From Salvelinus alpinus (lineage: Eukaryota > Chordata > Actinopteri > Salmoniformes > Salmonidae): DNA of 64,000 bases. The stretch covers positions 13,257,805-13,321,804 of the forward strand of contig NC_092120.1 of assembly GCF_045679555.1 (NCBI RefSeq), written 5' to 3'. The translations under genes and the position numbers were made by a program. Of this stretch, positions 36,393 to 61,708 are shown piece by piece; position 1 is the first letter of the stretch, and every line of letters starts with the position of its first letter. The notes below the pieces were generated by a model that had not been told where the DNA came from, did not search any database, and was given only the letters and a program-made list of their open reading frames with translations.

Positions 36393-39300
36393 CAAACAGT
36401 GCAACATTTTTTTTGTAAAAATTAAAATCAGATGTTCTTTCCATCCAGATTGCACTGTCACAGCCTCTCCTCTCCAAACATAAAAAGATGAAGATAAAAA
36501 AAACAGGTCAGAAAACCAGGACTGCCCAAATCAGCTCAAAATAATGCACAAATTTGGTTAAATGGATAGTCATTTACATGCAACAGTTCCAGTCCCATGC
36601 AACTAAAGTATCCCAGGTTCATGTTGCTGATGACTATTCTGTCCCATAGAAATGAGAGAAAATGTACAATATAAAAATAATGGGTCAGTTACTTAGTATT
36701 ACAAATTCAAAGCCATCTTATTCCGAGAGAGGGATTGCAGCAAGAGCATAGGTTGAAAACACCAACAATCAAGTATTGAATCATTGCTGTAATGTGTTAG
36801 CATTGCATGGATTGGTGGTGAGATTTTTTTTTTTTAAATGAACACTTAAAATTCAAATAAAAACAAACAAATAAAAGCCAGTCTGCTTGACACGTAAGAA
36901 AGAACATACTAAAAGTTCAACTAAACATTCCAAAAGGAAGCTTCTGAAAAAAATAATAATCTCACTATAAATATATATTCTCAAATCATATCGTCAGGTC
37001 AGCAAGGAGGAAACTAGTTTGCTAATGAGAAACCTTTGAGTTTAGGAGGCTCTTTTGTGATCAACCTTGACAACCAAACTGTCCATTTTGGTGAATACTG
37101 ACTCCTCCATACACCCAGGCTATTACAAGCTTATCTTCCACTAATTTTAGCATCCGTCAATATAGATTATCTTTAAAAACATTGTAAAACATTGGGTTTA
37201 CAAAAATAACTTGAACATATACAACCTCACTGTCATTTGTTTTTTATACAAAAATGTTTGCAGTCTAAGTCAAATGTTCAAGATGTTGTCTGTAAGCCAT
37301 CCAATTCTTAAAAAAAAAAATTGTTGTTGATGTAAGCAAATATTATTACATTGGAAGGAGAGGAGAAAGCTCGCATACACCCATTTCTTAGTTAGCCATC
37401 ATCTTTTCATTAAAGATGACCTGTTGTTTGTGCCTTATGAGCTGCAATTTTTTGTTGCAAAATGGTTTCATACAGCGTAAGCGCACAAACACACGCACAC
37501 ACCCCACGTCACACAGAAATATTGTTTGGGATATAGCTTAATGGTTTTGTGGGGAATGGTTGGTTCCAATTCAAGATGCACATGCCACCTCGAAGTCATG
37601 GAGCATTCCCTTGAAGGGTGACTATTTTGAGCCGCATGTTTGAACTACCTCTCAAAAGACAAATGTTACTTAAAAAGAGAGAGAAGAGTCCCTCATACCC
37701 TTGGCCAAATTTTATTTTATTTTTATAAACTCAAATCTTAGTACCCTTAAATTGTTCTCTTTTGTATTTTTGGTTAAGTAGGGCATGGAAACTTCCAGGA
37801 ACATTGAATACAAATACAAGAGCGCCATCCATTGGGTAAGGCAGTGAATTGCATACAGATATTCTCTCCCTATTGTGCTTCAAGTGAAAAGAGTTTATAG
37901 AGTCAGGAAGATTGGTCTTCCTCATGATTCTACATGGCTCATTGGTAATAACACGGCTTGGATGAGAAAGTGTTAATACATTGGTGATGAGAAAAACAAA
38001 TATATTCCTAATCTGCAAATCATTGAGTGTAACACGAGACCAAAACGGTATCTAAAAAATGTGATATGTTCCAAACTCCAGAATTATTATTTATATATAT
38101 ATATATTTTTTTACATTTGATCTCTAAATCACTTTGTTATGATCTTCGAACAATGACTCCATGTCTGGGTGCAAAATGAAAATAATTAAAAACAGGGGCT
38201 TTACACTGAGTAGGGTACAAAAATACCAGAAGAGAAACTGCAGCAAAAACGAGTATTGTACACCTGATGCACATTTTGTAAAACATACAAACAAGATTGT
38301 AATGCCACAAGGACAAGAGACTGAAAAAGGCAACTAGGAAATAGAGTTAAACCACAACACTGGCACCAAAAAGCTGTTCCCATGGTAACTGAATCCTTAG
38401 AGAAGGGGTTCTAGCCCATGCATCTGCCCTCCTGCAAGTAGAGGTGGCAGTGTCTACAGTTCTGACATGACCTAAGGACAACATAACAGTCAGATACCTT
38501 CAAAACGGTAACAAAATATCTACGGACATTAGGAAAGTGCTTGAATTTGTGCAGAAAGAGGTTAAGCGACAGGTGTCAGTCACTTGTTTGGAATCAACAC
38601 AATGCCTTCAATTAGGACTTGAAGGTGAGTTTGGTTAAACAATCCAACTTGTTTTTAATCGTATCAATGGGGTGTCCATGTCAGGAATTTGGGGTTTGCC
38701 AATAGTAGGTATTCATGAAAAGTTTTGAATATTTAGGCTAAAGTAACACAGCCCTATGGACAAGATTCCATAAAATACCTGTTACCTTTCTCAGCCACAA
38801 GAGAAGCAGAGACTAATTGACAGTTACAATGTTACAATGGACAGTGTCTTTTTCAACCAAAATGTGAACGTTCATCAGTTTAGCATGTACTGATTACCTT
38901 GAGGTCTTGAGCTGAACATGCGAGGGGAGTTGGTTTTGAATGCCGGTTTAGTAGTGTTGGATGACCCTAAACGTACCAGCATATTATTGAAATGCCTCAT
39001 TTTCATGATGGATATAAAATGACAAAAACAAGCCAGGAACAGTAAGATTCTAGCAACCTTACTAAAAACAGTATATTAGCCATTCGGGAATATCTACCAC
39101 AGTACTCCGCCATGTATGTTCTATAATTGATACTGGGAGACATCTAAAAATGGTAGAAGTTTAAAAATGTACTTGACTGACATCTGGACATAGTGGTGAA
39201 TTTAGATTGGATGGCTACTTTGCCATAAAAGGCATCTTAAGGGTGGATAGGGCTATCTGTTTGCCTGTTTATATTTGAGATGAACTTGTATAGAGGGGGT

Positions 39301-40063
39301 CTGTTGCATTCTGGAATGTTAGCAGCACCATTGAAGCCCACAGAACAGCAACTACTGTAACATAATACTGTAGTTTCAATTTGCATTACAAGAGCGAGGA
39401 CCAACGCAAAAGAAACCCAACTACTCATCAGGAAAGAGCACGGTTCATTCCCAAGTCATACATGAGCACCCGGTAACAGTAATGTCTTAGGCTAGTTCGT
39501 CTGCATACATCTCTAACCCTCTGGTTGAATAGACAAGACATCGAAGGGCTGATTCATATGTTAATATACCACCAATTTACAGGGCCAAATATAGGTTGTC
39601 TCCACATATGGAGAAGCGTGATAATCAAGAAGTTTCTGGTTGTGCTCGTGCAGTGTTAGTTTGTGTGTGTAATGTGAATGTCAGTGTGCGTGTATCGCCT
39701 GCCGTATACATTCTCTCCACCAGGAGGAGACAGTTGCAAGGCGACGAGGGGACAAAGTGGAGGAGAGCCTGCAGTTCTCTCACACACACACTGCATAAGA
39801 GCCACAGCAAATGTAAGAGATGTGCACAGTCCTATTGTCTAACGCTCGCCGCAGCGGCCGCCAGCCACAGCCCCCTTCTCTCCAGTCTCTGAAGTCACTG
39901 TACTGATCCTGTTCAGGACGCTCTCAACACACAGTGTTGCCTTTAGAGAAGGACGTGATGCGATGAGAGGGCCAGGCTCTGTATCGTCCTATAGCAAGAA
40001 ACCTCATCCATCAGTTTCCTTGTGGTTGGTGGCCACAAAGCCAGTTCTGGTCAATCCATCTGT
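36393..40063 (-). other. otud7b 3' UTR (inferred)
   Basis: 3.7 kb of AT-rich, repeat-poor DNA following the otud7b stop. There are no transposon ends or tandem arrays apart from a short TA run near 38092-38105. The lack of repeats, unlike the introns around it, fits a transcribed long 3' UTR. Confidence 0.5.
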
Positions 40064-50716
<10,653 letters not shown>

Positions 50717-51917
50717 CTGGACCAAGGGGAAGGGGGAAGAGGGGCTCTTCAACTTGCCTTACACGTCCAGCCAAACCTAAATAGAATCAAAAAGAAGCAA
50801 AACGGATGAAAATGTAAACCTGAATTGGCATCAAAATATGATCCATTTGTACAGCAGGCAGGTACTGTGGAATGTAATGTTATAGGGCCAGGAAAAATGA
50901 TTCAAGTGTGTTAAATGTCATCTTAACAGCTAACACACACAAAAAAAGATGAAACATAACCCCACTGACCCTTTCATAGTGCCCATGTGGAAGCCTGTTT
51001 TGGTAAAGAGCAACATCTGTGGAAAAACATTTCCCAGTTGACCCCTCTGCCTGGCCACGTCTCACTCACCCATGACCACTGTTGTGGTAGGCTGCTCACA
51101 GAGCCGTTGAGCAAATTACACAAAGGTGTTCACATTTGCATTGAATCATGGCAACAAGATAACATGTTGGGATGACGCAGATGGGTCTCTGTTTTCTACC
51201 TACACAGCACACTCCTAATAGCACACTCCTAATAGCTGTGCTATTGTGCACAGCCGCAGATTCAGTTAACTGGCCGTCACTCCTATCACGATGGGCAATA
51301 AAGAATGCTTTACAAAAAGCATCACAGAAAAAAGCTCATTGCAAAAAGTACTAGCATTGAATTAGGGAACCTTGACAGCTCAATTATAAAGTTGGCAAAC
51401 ATTTAAGGCCAGACATAAGACAGAAAAGCTCTACACAAGGACATTATTGAACTCCCCTTCAGTTGGAGGCGAGCCTTCCCTTTAAGAAACCATTCCATTC
51501 TGACTTTAAAACATGGCTCAGTCAGTGAACCCCCAAACTACAGGGCACAAAGAAGTCTCAAATAACGACCAGGGTTTAGAAAAAGTCCAAAACTACAGCA
51601 ATCCATGGGCAATAAAAATCACATTACTGAAAAGAGGCATAGCTGGATCAGGCAAAATGTCATGTTACTATGGTAACAGTGATAGGTTTTCAGTGTAGCA
51701 AACAGCAATGATGACCCCCAATCGAGACTGGGGAACAATACATTTTCTACAGATGGGCTATTGAAAGGAGAGATGCAGAGGGCAATCGATACAAGTGCAA
51801 GGATGACTGGAAATGTCCCTGACAGAAATAAGATAGGCTTCTAGTGTCAACATCTCAGTCCATAAGGTAGCCTAGTGTTTGGCTGCAGCACTGTGCCAAT
51901 ATGTGACCTATAATACA

Positions 51918-52553
51918 TTTAGCAAATATATAAACACAACATGCAAACTGTTGGTCCCATGTTTCATGAGCTGAAAAGAAAATCCCAGAAAAGTTCCATA
52001 CAAAAACCGTATTTCTCTAAGATTTTATGCACAAATTTGTTTACTTCGCTGTTTGTGAGCATTTCTCCTTAGCCAAGATAATCCATCCACCCGACAGGTG
52101 TGGCATATCAAGAACATAATGCCACACACTCAAGTTGAGGGAGCGTGCAATTAGCATGCTGACCGCAGGAATGTCCACAAGAGCTGTTGCCTGAGAATTT
52201 AATGTTCATTTCTCTACCATAAGCGGCCTCCAATGTCGTTTTAGAAAATTTGCCAGTATGTCCAGCCAGCCTAACAACCGCAGGACCTCCACATTTGGCT
52301 TCTTCACCTGCGGGATCGCCTGATGGGGGTGCTGAAGAGAATTTCTGGCTGTAAGAATGCCATTTTTTGGGGGGAAACAAATTCTGATTGACTGGGCCTG
52401 GCTCCCCCCATGGCTGCACCCCTGCCCAGTCATGTGAAATCCATAGATTAGGGCCAAATGTATTTATTTTCAATTGTCTGCTTTCCTTATATGACCTGTA
52501 ACTCTGTAAAACCTTTGAAATGTTTGCATGTTGCGTTTATATTTTTGTTCAGT
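51918..52553 (+). mobile_element. Internally deleted Tc1/mariner derivative
   Basis: The right end GCGTTTATATTTTTGTTCAG before TA, and the segments TTGGTCCCATGTTTCATGAG and CCAAGATAATCCATCCACC, belong to a widespread fish Tc1 family. Only about 635 bp remain, with a short stretch of the transposase N-terminus (about 52130-52330, REFNVHFST-like frames broken by stops) joined to the 3' terminal region. The left end is degenerate. Confidence 0.75.
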
Positions 52554-53182
52554 ATAGATATCTGAATTGAGATTAAGCTCTCTTTGAGCATACACTGCCT
52601 AAAGCAGTAATTCAAATTCCTTTGGTACCCTAGTGTACATCTTAGTCTAAAACCCCATTTCCCTTCTATCCTCCTAAATGGTCAAATGTTCCACCTCTCA
52701 TGTTATGTTATGAATTTGAGATACTGAAGTTCAAGCTTCAAGCTGTGACTGGACTACTATCCTTGTTACCTGCAGTCATCTAGCCCCGCCCATGCCTCAG
52801 TGAACTCTTCACCTCCACACCTGATGAATCACTTTTTTCTTACACCCATCCCTCTCTCGCTCTCTTGACCCACCCTCACTCGCTCTCCCGCCTTACAACA
52901 AAGGCACACTGGCAGGCAAGATAAGGCAACAGGACAAAAGGTCTTTCTAAACCAGAGAATTTCCAGTGCCCTCGTTCCAAATTCGGCCCCAAAAAGAAAG
53001 AAAGAAAAAGACTTCTCTCTGCAGGGTCTCCAACACACGTGCGGTGTAGCAATTCACTGATGTTCACATACACACATCACCGCTATGTTCACATCTCTTG
53101 TAATAGTCTTTTCCCAAAGCCGCTGTAACACACAGCTAGAAGCTGTGGATAGGGGCCAGCCTACCCTTCAAAAAAAACTATA

Positions 53183-54676
53183 CAGTGCCTTCGGAAAATA
53201 TTCAGACCCCTTGACTTTTCCACATTTTGCTACGTTACAGCCTTATTCTAAAATCGATTTAAAAAAATGTATTTTACTCAATCTACACACAATACCCAAT
53301 AATTACAAACCAAAACCAGGTTTTTAGAAATGTTTGCTAATGTATAAAAAATATTAAACTGAAATATCACATTAACATAAGTATTCAGACCCTTTACTCA
53401 GCACTTTTGGCAGCGATTACAGCATTGAGTCTTCTTGGTATGACGCTACAAGCTTAGCACACATGTATTTTGGGAGTATCTAACACTTCTCTGCAGATCC
53501 TCTCAAGCTCTCAGATTGAATGGGAAGAGTTGCTGCACAGCTATTTTCAGCTCTCTCCAGAAATGTTTGATCGGGTTCAAGTCCGGGCTCTGGCTACTCA
53601 AGCCACTTCTGCATTGTCTTGGCTGTGTGCTTAGGGTCGTTGTCCTGTTGGAAGGTGAACCTTCGCCCCAGTCAGAGGTCCTGAGCGCTCTGGAGCAGGT
53701 TTTCATCAAGGATCTCTGTACTTTGCTCGGTTCATCTTTGCCTCGATCCTGACTCGGTCTCCCAGTCCGTGCCACTGAAAAATATCCCCACAGCATGATG
53801 CTGCCACCACCATGATGCTCTGTAGGGATGGTGCCATGTTTCCTCCAGACGTAACGCTTGGCATTCAGGACAAAGACTTCAATCTTGGTTTCATCAAACC
53901 AGAGAATGTTGTTTCTCATGGTCTGAGAGTCTTTAGGTGCGTTTTGACAACTCAAAGCAGGTTTTCATGTGCCTTTTAGAGCAGCCACTCTACCATAAAG
54001 GCCTGATTTGTGGAGGGCTACAGAGATGGTTGTCCTTCTGGAAGATTTTCCCATCTGCACAGAGGAACTCTGGAGCTCTGTCAGAATGACCATCGGATTC
54101 TTGGTCACCTCCCTGACCAAGGCTCTTCTCCCCTGACTGCTCAGTTTGGCTGGGCGACCAGCTCTAGGAAGAGTCTTGATAGTTCCAAACTTCTTCCATT
54201 TAAGAATGATGGAGGCCACTGTGTTCTTGTGGATCTTCAATGCTGCAGAAATTTTTTGGTACCCTTCCCCAGATCTGTGCCTCAACACAATCCTGGCTCG
54301 GAGCTCTATGGACAATTTCTTCGTCATCATGGCTTGGTTTTTGCTCTGACATGCACTGTCAACTTTGGGATCTTATATATAGTCAGGTATGTGCCCTTCC
54401 AAATCTATAGAATTTATCACAGGTGGACTCAAAGTTGTAGAAACATCAAGGATAATCAATGGAAACAAGATGCACCTGAGCTCAATTTCGAGTCTCATAG
54501 CAAAGGGGCTGAATACTTATGTAAATAAACTATTCTAAAAACCTGTTTTCACTTTGTCATCATGGGGTATTTTGAGTAGATTGCTGAGGATTTTTTTGTA
54601 TTTGATACATTTTAGAATAAGGCTTTAACATAGCAAAATGTGGAAAAAGGGGTCTGAATACTCTCAGAAGGCACTG
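53183..54676 (-). mobile_element. Tc1/mariner element, same family as the intron 4 copy
   Basis: Left end CAGTGCCTTCGGAAAATATT after TA (53181-53182); right end CTCAGAAGGCACTG, followed by TT where TA is expected. 1494 bp. Terminal and transposase sequence match the element at 12682-21412, here in the opposite orientation and not interrupted. Confidence 0.88.
53503..54330 (-). pseudogene. Tc1 transposase pseudogene
   Basis: The first part (54330-53965) encodes MMTKKLSIELRARIVLRHRS and the rest of the paired-like DNA-binding domain (GRPAKLSSQGRRALVREVTK), ending in a stop. The frame then shifts to a catalytic part (53955-53503) with DETKIEVFVLNAKRYVWRK and [15 protein letters not shown]. The NPIE glutamate is replaced (NPIK) and the DND region is frame-shifted, so it is inactive. 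Confidence 0.85.
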
Positions 54677-57600
54677 TTGACAAGAGGCTGTGTGAGTATC
54701 CTCAGCATTCAAAAGAGACAGGTGTTGAGTTGAGTGGACAAGTACTTCTGGCCCTGGAGGTAGGTCAGTGTTTACACTAGTGAGAGAAGCAGAAGCCAGC
54801 AACACAATATCTTCCTAGGCCCTGGCCTCCATACAAAGCCTCTTGTTGTGTTGACTTCACTGCATCTCATAAAGATAACTTTATGACCTGATTCATTTAA
54901 GAAACACTATTACACCTACTGCTGGGAGTTGAGCAAACTAAGTCCTACAAATAATGATGTATCAACGGACAAGCTAGTGCCAATGCCTGCTGGTAATGTG
55001 TCGCTCTGTGGACAGAATGTATGCTAACAGACCAGTGAAAGGACTTTGGTATTCCCAGCCTCTAACATCAGCCATTCCTGTGGACGCACTCAGCTTCTGA
55101 CGCATCAACCAGCAGGAGTTCCTGACAATGGGGTGAGGTGAGGGCCACAAAACTAGGGAAGGGTCCACTAAATTATTAGTTGACAGCTGCTAGGGGTGAT
55201 AAATCAACAAAGACAACAAATTAATGTCAATGTTGTGTCTGCAAATATTGACAGCAACGTAAGCGATCCGGGGTTGAAACTGTCAGAATTTCCCAAAAAT
55301 AGTTTCCATCAAGTTTAGGTTTTGTGAGAGACACCTAAGCGATGGCCTGACTAGCATAATGGCCCTGTTGCCAGCACAGAGCAGTCAGTTATGTGTGTGC
55401 AGGCCGGCCAGGCTTTTGTCTGAAAGGTTACATAATGGGAGCTGCTGCTAGCACGTGGGTGCTGAGCCTGGGAGAGGCCTGGATCACTGAAGCAGACATG
55501 GATAGGTCACCACGGCCTGCTGCAGCCATTGTGTGGGCCCGTGGAAGATTCATGGAGGTAAACAATGGATGGAGAGACAACCTCCATTACAGTATAGGCT
55601 TCCAGCAGTGAAACAACTGCAGGCTAACCAAAACAGAGAAGTCTAATTTAAGCATGTGAAGAACAGGCCTACTGCAAGTGATTTAGGAGAAATGAGAGTT
55701 GAGTGTAAGCACAAACAATGTGGTGCTAATCTGACTTGGGCTAACAGGTTAGTACAAAGTTAAAATGTCAGCAACCCAGAACCTCTGGCCAGCTACTCCA
55801 TTAGGTTCTGGGTGGAGGACGGGGAGATGTTGGACTAGTGTGAGAAGCGGATCCTGTTTGGTAGCTTCCCACCCCAACCTCACTCTCTCGGTCTGCAAGC
55901 CTATGGGCCAAATATACCCTCCTGTTCCGAAATTCTAAATATGGTATTGTCTGGTGTAGGTGAACCCCCTCAAATCGTAATTCTTCCAAATAAACCGTTT
56001 CACAAAACAAGCGCAACAGAAGAATTGTTCCACACTATCCGTCATATCCCAGTCTCCTGAGACATTTTAATGTTTTTTTGTTGTCACAAGAGACTAGTAG
56101 AAACCTAAAAATCAAACACTGAATCAATTGAAAATAGAAAAAAGGATAGTGCTGCCTGCCAGAATTTGAATGATAAATTGGACCCAAAAGGGGCATGGCC
56201 TGAAATCATGACACTAAATGATTAGTCACTGAAACAGCGGCCTCCTTGGCATGTAGTTTGGGGCCATGTTGGTCTAACACATAGCTACAGAACCTGGGGT
56301 GGTGAGCCAGCTAAAACCAGAGAGCTGCTACCACAGCAGCTGAGAGAGCCACAGAAGAATACTAGTGATATCATTCTGAACAGGAATAGGTATATAGAAC
56401 CACTGCATCAAACTGAGTCAGATATGATAGGAAGTAATCTAGCCTAAGATAAATGTTTAGCACAACAAGACCGAGAGACTAGGCTATAGCCTACTTATTA
56501 AGGGCGGGATTGCTCCAAATGCTTTGTCATGTCACATTGTGCATTCATGTAAGGTCACTCAATATGCCCTACATTACTTAAGTAGGCTTACACCAAGCCC
56601 TATATGTGTTTTTTGAACCTGCTCCACTACAGGCCCAGCACTTAGAAAACCTTGCCTATCGAGGCCTACAAGGCATCCTGCTCCAACTTCCATCAAGCCT
56701 GGACAATAAATTAAGTCCAGCTGTACCAGGCACTCTCATGATAAATCTGCATAGCCTGTTGTATTGCACAGGGGTAGTATGAAGTCCACAAGGCAGTCAT
56801 AAACTGGTAGGTCTACTGATAAGATGGATGCACAGGTCTGGAATGACCGATATTTCAGAATTTGTGACCTCTGCCAACCCTTTACATAGCCGTACTCAGA
56901 ACCTCATTAAGCAAAAAGACCCCATTTGAGACTAGTATTAAAGGGAGTTCAACTTCCTGATTTGGCTTTGTTTAGCGACTTGGTCATTACATGCAACGGC
57001 CATGACTGAAGCCAAAGTAGAGTTGTCTTGGGGGGTGGTTTAATGTGGGTGTTTTCCCACGTGGCAAGCTTTTGTACATAACTTAAAACAGTTTAACCAG
57101 GTCGTGTCTTGAAGTTGCCTAGGCTAGTTAGTGCGAGCCAACTTATTTAGTCAATAAGCAGGCTGGTGTGAACTGTGGCAATGTTGGTTTGACATTGGAT
57201 AGCCCATCTCTGGGGCTAGTTATGCACCATCAATAGATTACACAATGTAAATGGGACAATATTTTCATGTTGCACATCTTTTAGTTGTCTCATTTAATGC
57301 CTCAATATTTGTATATGCATTTTTATACAAAGTTCATTTGAGGTTAAGTCATTGAAATTGGGAGCTACTGACATTTTAAAATAATTGTCCCACGTAGGCC
57401 TACGTTATGTAATTTACTGATATCCCTATGGTGCTAGTTGGGGACTATCGAATGTCAAACCAAATTGACCATGGGCATTACGAATGGGGCTCGAGCAGCT
57501 ACGCGTTCCTAATTGATGATTGCTTGGGTGCTGCCAGCTGTGTACAGGATTGAAATAAACTCAACCCAAGGAAAACTGTTACAGTACCCTTTATTCCGTG

Positions 57601-60579
57601 ACATACAATGTTTTCCTTTAAAATCTCAGTTTTGGACCAGACTGACTTTATGACCAAATGAAAATTAGCTTTTTAGGGGCAGTCACTTTTTAAAGTGAGC
57701 CCTCTATGCATCCTTACAAAATGAGAGTGATCTGCACTTCCAGTGAAGGGGGAGCAGGGTTGTTGGCTGTCACTAGTACACAGCAGAAGGACTTGCCATT
57801 TCATGTTTAGCCCACTAAGTCATTCATCATGTGAAACATGAACCTCACTTTCCAGTCGAGAGGGAGAGTAGCTAGAGCCTGAGGCCCAATATGAAAACGG
57901 TAAGGCTAGCCACTGTACCTGAAGATACTCAACAGGCTTTACAATTATATTGTTCCATTGTCATCAACATATAGCCTAAATGCAGCATTTTCCAAAGATG
58001 GACAATTGGGTTGTTCTATTCCCATTTCATCTTCAGTCAGGACAAGATGATGGATGACCACATCTCTAAATGAATCAGTTCTATTTTAGTTTAATAAAAG
58101 TTTCCCTGTGATCTCAGTGAGGGTGTAACACCCTCGCACCACTGCTAAAATCATATGAGTGATAATATAGAAGGGCTGATAAGACAACCGAGGCTGTGTG
58201 AGTTGCGTCAGCGATGATAAATGTTGCCCAGTGGTTGGCCCATACCTCTGGGCTGGAGGAAAGGTGGAGAGGGGTTAGGAAATGGCACAGTAGTCCGAGG
58301 CACAGCAGCTCAGAGATGGCCATAAACGCTGGAACAGCAGCTTAAGCTATTTGGTTTGACTGATTTATGAACTTTATGAAGTTGCATACTAGACCGTCGA
58401 CTATAATCAGATAAGCTACTACCGTACATGGAAAACTTTTAGCGCATTTAAGGCTAGCCTAATCATTGAAATAATTCTGATTAACCACAGCTTTAAAAAA
58501 ATAAAAATAAATAATAATCTTATGAGTGCAATAGCCCCAAGCCTTCCTTGTTTTGTACTAATAGTCCCTCATTCTGAGCAAGTCAAATGTGCCAGGGATC
58601 AGTCAGAAATAGGATCAAGAGATCATAAAGTGACTAAACAGAGTACAGACACTTCACAACTAGAGGAAGTCAAACAGTGTGGTGATTACTGACTGAAGCG
58701 GAGCCCACTAGCTCATTACATAACTGCACCGCTACGTCTGAGGAGGCCGAGCTTGTCTGGCGGCGGGATTAAGAAAAATCAAGCAGTTACCCAGTTCCTC
58801 CTGAGCTTCAGAACCCTGCAACTACAGCTAAGCATACCGCACAGCAGCAACGGTCTTGCTGTACAAATCAGCATAACGCAGCGCAACTGAAGTAGCCTAC
58901 TTCTTGCTTTGCATAGCTGCAGAAACGTAAAAGGCAGAAGCCCTGGACAAAGAAGCACAGTCAAAGATTACAGGTTACACACTGCAAGGCAACGTATTGC
59001 AGGACATCCTAAGAGACATAGCTGCCCAACATAATGCTACGCAACGTAACACCATGGTAGTCAACACAATGCAAACATTGAGTGCCCATTCAACACTGGC
59101 GCAGGAACACAGCAATGTCTGTGACCAGTCAGGAGCCGAGAAGACACTACTGCCCATACTGTTGCTCCTGTTCCACATCTCACCTTTACAGAGGGGGGAG
59201 AAAGAAAGATAGATATTTTTTTTAATACTCCTGTTCTGCTAGCAAATTGGTGTGTTGCTAATTGTACCGTCAATGTTTCGTCCGTTTGGTTGAGTAAATG
59301 TGCTTAGTTCAGGTGGAGAGACTAATGTCTCCGGTTTTCAATGACATCCAGCTCTTAGCCAAATCAATATATTTAATTGGATTTGGACCATTTTCCCTGG
59401 TCAAATAACATTTGTTTAAGCTGGTCATTGGAGAAGAATCTATGAAATGCACAACTTAAGCCTTGAACATTTTCTGAGATGTCAGCCAATTGAACCATGA
59501 AAACCACTGACTTGAGTTTATTAGTGAAAAATTGGTTTTCCATAGCAAAACAAGCTTTAGCTCGGTGTCAATGGCACAAACAGCCATTCTGTTACCGTAT
59601 TTGGAGAAGATGAAAAGTTTGGTAACGCAACACAGGCGCAAGAGTTTGGGGAAACAAAGGATTGTTACTTGTTTCCCCTTCGAATTAGGCCTGGTCTTTT
59701 GGTCATCTTCTATTCATTCATGAACTCAGAGATTCCAGTCTTGATCAAGGCTTGGACACCAGCTGAGGTAAGCGGTGTCACTGATTACAAAGACACTGCT
59801 CATGCGCTAACCAAAAGAGAAAGGGGGAGAAAGAAAGAGCCGATGTCAGAGATTCCATGGGATGACCACCCTCTGAGGGGGCATGTTGCTGGAGCCAGGG
59901 CTTAGGTGTCCAGTCATCACCCAAAAATCTGCCCCTTTCACCCTTCCCAGGAAATTTTTCATGGGAAGTTGAGGCCGGGAATTTTACTTAAATTCATCAA
60001 AAAAGTTACCTTATAACAGTGAACCTTTTTGTGTGGGATGCACATAGGGCAATTCTAGGTCTTGTAGCATATTTTGGTTAAACTATCCCCAATTTAATGG
60101 AATTGCAACCCTCTGCATGCACAGTGCATTCTTCCATCACATGTGCAGTGCACTCTTCCATCACATGTACAGCTGATTCATTAGTGTGCAAGGTCTTGAG
60201 AGATGCTATTGAGCCCACACTACTACACTGTCTGAGTCAAGGACTACATGCTTTCTGGTAAATTCTGATTACAATACTGGGTGGGGTGAATATATTTTAT
60301 ATGACATACATGATTTTTTGTTCACTAGTAAATAGTAGCCTACAGCAAAGTGTGTTTAAATCATTTCTAACTTAACAATTTTTGCTAATTAGTTTTTGCT
60401 ACCATGTGGGTTTTAGCTTGCTTGAGCCTGCTAACTGAGGAGTGTTAACGCACCTGTTTCCATACGTTTAATATTACAACATTTATCTTACAAAGGAGGT
60501 GTTTAATCTAACTGCTTAACTATTTATCTGTACATGAAATTGTATTTGGGGGTTTTTGTCTTTTTTTTCTAATATTTAC

Positions 60580-61510
60580 AGGAAAATGCCACGGAAAATG
60601 CCACATCTGATGTGTGGAAACATTTCATTGCAGCTAATGTAGAAGGAATAGCTGTGTACATTTGCAGATACTGTGCCAAATCATATGTGAAGAATGCAAC
60701 AAAAGATGCAGAATCATCTGGTCAAGTGCATAAAGTTCCCTCAGCGCTCACAACAAGCAACCTCTGACAAAAGTCCCTCTACTTCTAATCGAGGTGAAAA
60801 TGATGAATCAGACACCTTATCGATAGCAACAGCTCATAGTCCTCCTGGAATCAGAAGTTTTTTTGACTCAATGGAGGAATAAAGAGAAATGCTGATGAAT
60901 GTCTTGCTCGAGCTGTGTATGCAACTGGTTCACCTCTGATGGTCACAGGCAATGTGTATTGGAAGAGATTTCTGAATGGAGGGGTGTATGCTGGGCAGAG
61001 AACAACCAGACATGCTTTATGTACTAATTTGCTGGATGCAGAGTTCAACAGCTCAAGTGAAGGTCAAGCAAATCATAGAGAACACAGTCTATAATGCAAT
61101 CATCTCTGGTGGGTGGTTGAATGTTCTTGGGCAAGGAATAATTAACTACATCATCTCCACCCCTCAACCAGTATTCTACAAGAGCAGACACACCGGTCTC
61201 TACATTGCAGATGAGCTGAAGACAGTCATCAATGAATTGTGGATCTGAGGTTCTTTCCCTTGTTGCCTCCATCATCCTCCAAATCCCAACATCATCAGCC
61301 GCCTCAGAGCACAACTGGTCCTTGTTTGGGAACACACACCAAAGCACGCAACATGCTGACCAATACAAGGGTCGAAAAATTGTGGCCAAAATTGTGGCAA
61401 TTTGAGGCTTTTTGGGCCTGACAACGAGCCATCCCCAACAAGGTTGGAAAGTGAAGTGAAGATGAGGCCTCAGTCTGATGTTCAAGAGGTGGACATTGAG
61501 GTTTAGGGAG
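60580..61510 (+). pseudogene. hAT transposase relic with BED finger and dimerisation motif
   Basis: After a splice-acceptor-like TTCTAATATTTACAG an open stretch encodes a BED zinc finger: VWKHFIAANVEG, then CRYCAKSYVKN and HLVKC (C2HC pattern), frame-shifted near 60700 and ending at 60882. Further frames show YIADELKTVINEL (about 61200) and, near 61270-61320, SSAASEHNWSLFG, the hAT C-terminal dimerisation motif. Most of the catalytic middle is missing and several stops and shifts are present. ZBED-type host genes share the finger, but the dimerisation motif and decay favour a dead transposon. Confidence 0.72.
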
Positions 61511-61708
61511 AAGACATGGAAACCTGAGAGTAAGACAAACAAAGCTTTAGTTTCTACACTATCATTTTACAGATGTATGTTGAAAATGTTTTTGGGAGAT
61601 GTGATGGATCATTCAATATTCCCTTTTGTTGTTCAGTGAAATCATCCCATGTGAAGAGTCAAGTCATTTAATTTGAGTTCAATTCGTAACTCAAAAAAAT
61701 AAAATATA

